Origin: Beijerinckiaceae bacterium | GTDB lineage: Bacteria > Pseudomonadota > Alphaproteobacteria > Rhizobiales > Beijerinckiaceae | Assembly (NCBI GenBank): GCA_027346205.1 | Contig: DAIESR010000262.1 | Location: 1-8,147 of the forward strand | Length of the DNA stretch: 8,147 bases | Direction: 5' to 3' | Shown: piece after piece, positions 6,908 through 8,147 of the stretch | How the letters are laid out: each line of letters opens with the position of its first letter | How positions within the stretch are numbered: position 1 is the stretch's first letter | Position numbers and translations under genes: made by a program | Notes under the pieces: generated by a model | The model's database searches: none | Told to the model about the DNA's origin: nothing | Seen by the model: the letters and a program-made list of their open reading frames with translations, nothing else

Positions 6908-7663
6908 ATGCGAAGTGCAGACATCCAAATGTCGACAGGGCGCAGGGTCCAAGCCAATTTCATCGCACGTCGGGAACGTCAGATCCTCGACTGGTTCTGT
7001 GCGCACATGCCGGAACGGGTCACCCCGGACATCTTGACGGCGGTCGGCGTTGTCGGCGCGCTTATGGTTTTCGCCGGCTATATCGGCACGCGCTTTGATC
7101 GCCATTTCGTATTGATCGCGACTCTGGGTTTCGTCGTGCACTGGTTCGGCGATTCGCTGGACGGCAGTCTCGCCCGTCACCGCCGCCGCGAAAGAGTGCG
7201 ATATGGTTATTTCCTCGACAGCACGACGGATGCCCTCTGCAATCTGATCATCATGATCGGCGTTGGCCTCAGCTCCTACGTGCGCATGGATGCAGCCCTC
7301 TTCGCTCTCCTTGGTTATTATCTGCTCTGTATGTATGTGTTTATTAACTACCACTTGAATGGCGTATACCAGCTCTCCTTCGTTGCTTTCGGACCAACGG
7401 AATTGCGAATCGGCCTCATCGCCATGAACATGGCGATCTTCGTAGAAGGCCAAATGGGCTTTACCATCAATGGCCTCTTCATTTCCGATTATGATGTCTT
7501 GATGGTCGCGACCGGCACGATCTTCGTTGGTCTATTCGTCAGCAAAATGATCGCCGGCATTCGTGAGCTCCGCGAAGGCGAGAAAGATTCATATGCCCGC
7601 CAGGAAGCCCCCGATCGCGTCAAAATAAGCGGGCCAACCCCCGGACTTTCCGTCAACGGCTGA
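6908..7663 (+). CDS. CDP-alcohol phosphatidyltransferase family membrane protein
   Basis: A 251-residue integral membrane protein. The family exchanges CMP of a CDP-linked alcohol or CDP-diacylglycerol for a hydroxyl acceptor to make a phosphodiester lipid. The signature is complete: from the 6908 start, Asp82 and Asp85 in GDSLDG, Ala89-Arg90, Gly100, Asp104 and Asp108. There are 9 residues between Arg90 and Gly100 where the classical motif has 8; I recall the same spacing, with an RYGY(F/Y)LD block, in a subgroup of this family. About six hydrophobic segments follow the usual plan, the first at about 44-61 and the last near the C-terminus, which ends in a polar tail. A start at 6836 would add 24 residues lacking family resemblance; 6908 is preferred for its AGGA. 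It is transcribed divergently from the oxoamine synthase, and its last 75 bp overlap the end of the glycosyltransferase. It could add a phospho-alcohol head group to the lipid made by the neighbours, but the substrate is not readable. Confidence 0.9.
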   Translation: MRSADIQMSTGRRVQANFIARRERQILDWFCAHMPERVTPDILTAVGVVGALMVFAGYIGTRFDRHFVLIATLGFVVHWFGDSLDGSLARHRRRERVRYGYFLDSTTDALCNLIIMIGVGLSSYVRMDAALFALLGYYLLCMYVFINYHLNGVYQLSFVAFGPTELRIGLIAMNMAIFVEGQMGFTINGLFISDYDVLMVATGTIFVGLFVSKMIAGIRELREGEKDSYARQEAPDRVKISGPTPGLSVNG

Positions 7664-8147
7664 CATGTCGCCGGACGGCTGCGGTTCTTCCGGCCCCCTC
7701 GCGCCAAGAGCGCGAATCGCCGAAAGCCATGCCTCGCCATCGAGCGGGCTCAGAAGCTGCAAATTTTCACCGATGATTTCCCGAAAGGCTGGAATATCGG
7801 ATGCGAGCACTTTCGTGCCGGCTGCAAGCGCCTCGCGCACCGGCAGGCCATAGCCTTCCGCAAAAGACGGCATGAGCAGAGCGCAGGCATTATCGAGCAG
7901 ACGCTTGAGCGCCGGCGACGTCAATCCCGCAACTTCGATGACGCGGTCGCGCAAAGCCGGACTGCGCTCAAGGAGATCCACCACTGGATCATAGTTCCAG
8001 CCGCGCACGCCAACGAGGACCAGCTTAGGCGTGTCCGGCCCATGCCGGCGCACGAGTTCGCGCCAAACATGGAGCAACATGAGATGATTTTTGCGGGGTT
8101 CGATCGTCCCGCAGCACACAAAATAGGGATGTGACGCAAGGCGCGCG
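7589..8147 (-). CDS. Glycosyltransferase family 4, C-terminal half, cut by the right edge
   Basis: The visible 185 residues form the nucleotide-sugar-binding domain of a GT-B fold retaining glycosyltransferase. They open with PYFVCCGTIEPRKNH, the usual first strand of the group-1 domain, followed by KLVLVGVRGW. An E-x7-E motif lies in FAEGYGLPVREAL (Glu codons at 7856-7858 and 7832-7834), then SDIPAFRE. The frame is open to the window edge, so the apparent GTG at 8117-8119 lies inside the domain and is not the start; the N-terminal acceptor domain is missing. The 3' end runs 75 bp into the convergent phosphatidyltransferase gene. It most likely transfers a sugar to a lipid or polysaccharide intermediate; a role in glycosylating the neighbouring pathway's product is an inference from position only. 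Confidence 0.92.
   Translation of the reverse strand, partial: ARLASHPYFVCCGTIEPRKNHLMLLHVWRELVRRHGPDTPKLVLVGVRGWNYDPVVDLLERSPALRDRVIEVAGLTSPALKRLLDNACALLMPSFAEGYGLPVREALAAGTKVLASDIPAFREIIGENLQLLSPLDGEAWLSAIRALGARGPEEPQPSGDMSAVDGKSGGWPAYFDAIGGFLAGI

Noticed and set aside
8117..8119. GTG as the start of the glycosyltransferase
   Set aside because: The conserved PYFVCCG strand runs across it and the frame stays open to the window edge, so the gene is truncated by the window.

Overview
The window looks like part of a lipid or polyketide biosynthesis locus from an alphaproteobacterium, probably Hyphomicrobiales (Beijerinckiaceae- or Bradyrhizobium-like). That placement rests on the fairly high GC content, the codon use and the look of the proteins from memory, not on a search. 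No RNA genes, insertion sequences, CRISPR arrays or integration sites were seen.

Layout from right to left. At the right edge is the C-terminal half of a family-4 glycosyltransferase on the minus strand (7589-8147, cut by the edge). Tail-to-tail with it, overlapping by 75 bp, is a CDP-alcohol phosphatidyltransferase on the plus strand (about 6908-7663). A divergent control region (6552-6907) follows. It holds a good sigma70-type promoter facing left, a hairpin next to a ribosome binding site, a near-palindrome and a seven-codon reading frame with a good ribosome binding site. Then come three minus-strand genes: a PLP-dependent alpha-oxoamine synthase (5190-6551), a GNAT-like N-acyltransferase 9 bp behind it (4041-5180), and, after a 251-bp gap with tandem hairpins and a possible promoter, a large type I polyketide synthase (1-3789). 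The PKS leaves the window on the left after its KS, AT and DH domains.

How they may work together (inference). The PKS would build an acyl chain by iterative or modular extension. The alpha-oxoamine synthase would release it by decarboxylative condensation with an amino acid, giving a 2-amino-3-ketone as serine palmitoyltransferase does. The GNAT protein, which resembles the family I associate with bacterial ceramide synthase, would N-acylate the amine. The CDP-alcohol phosphatidyltransferase and glycosyltransferase could add a phospho-alcohol and a sugar head group. The product would be a sphingolipid-like lipid whose long-chain base comes from a dedicated PKS rather than from ordinary fatty acid synthesis. 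The enzyme families are well supported; the chemistry and product are hypotheses.

Long plus-strand open frames opposite the PKS, synthase and acyltransferase are in-phase shadows of the real genes.
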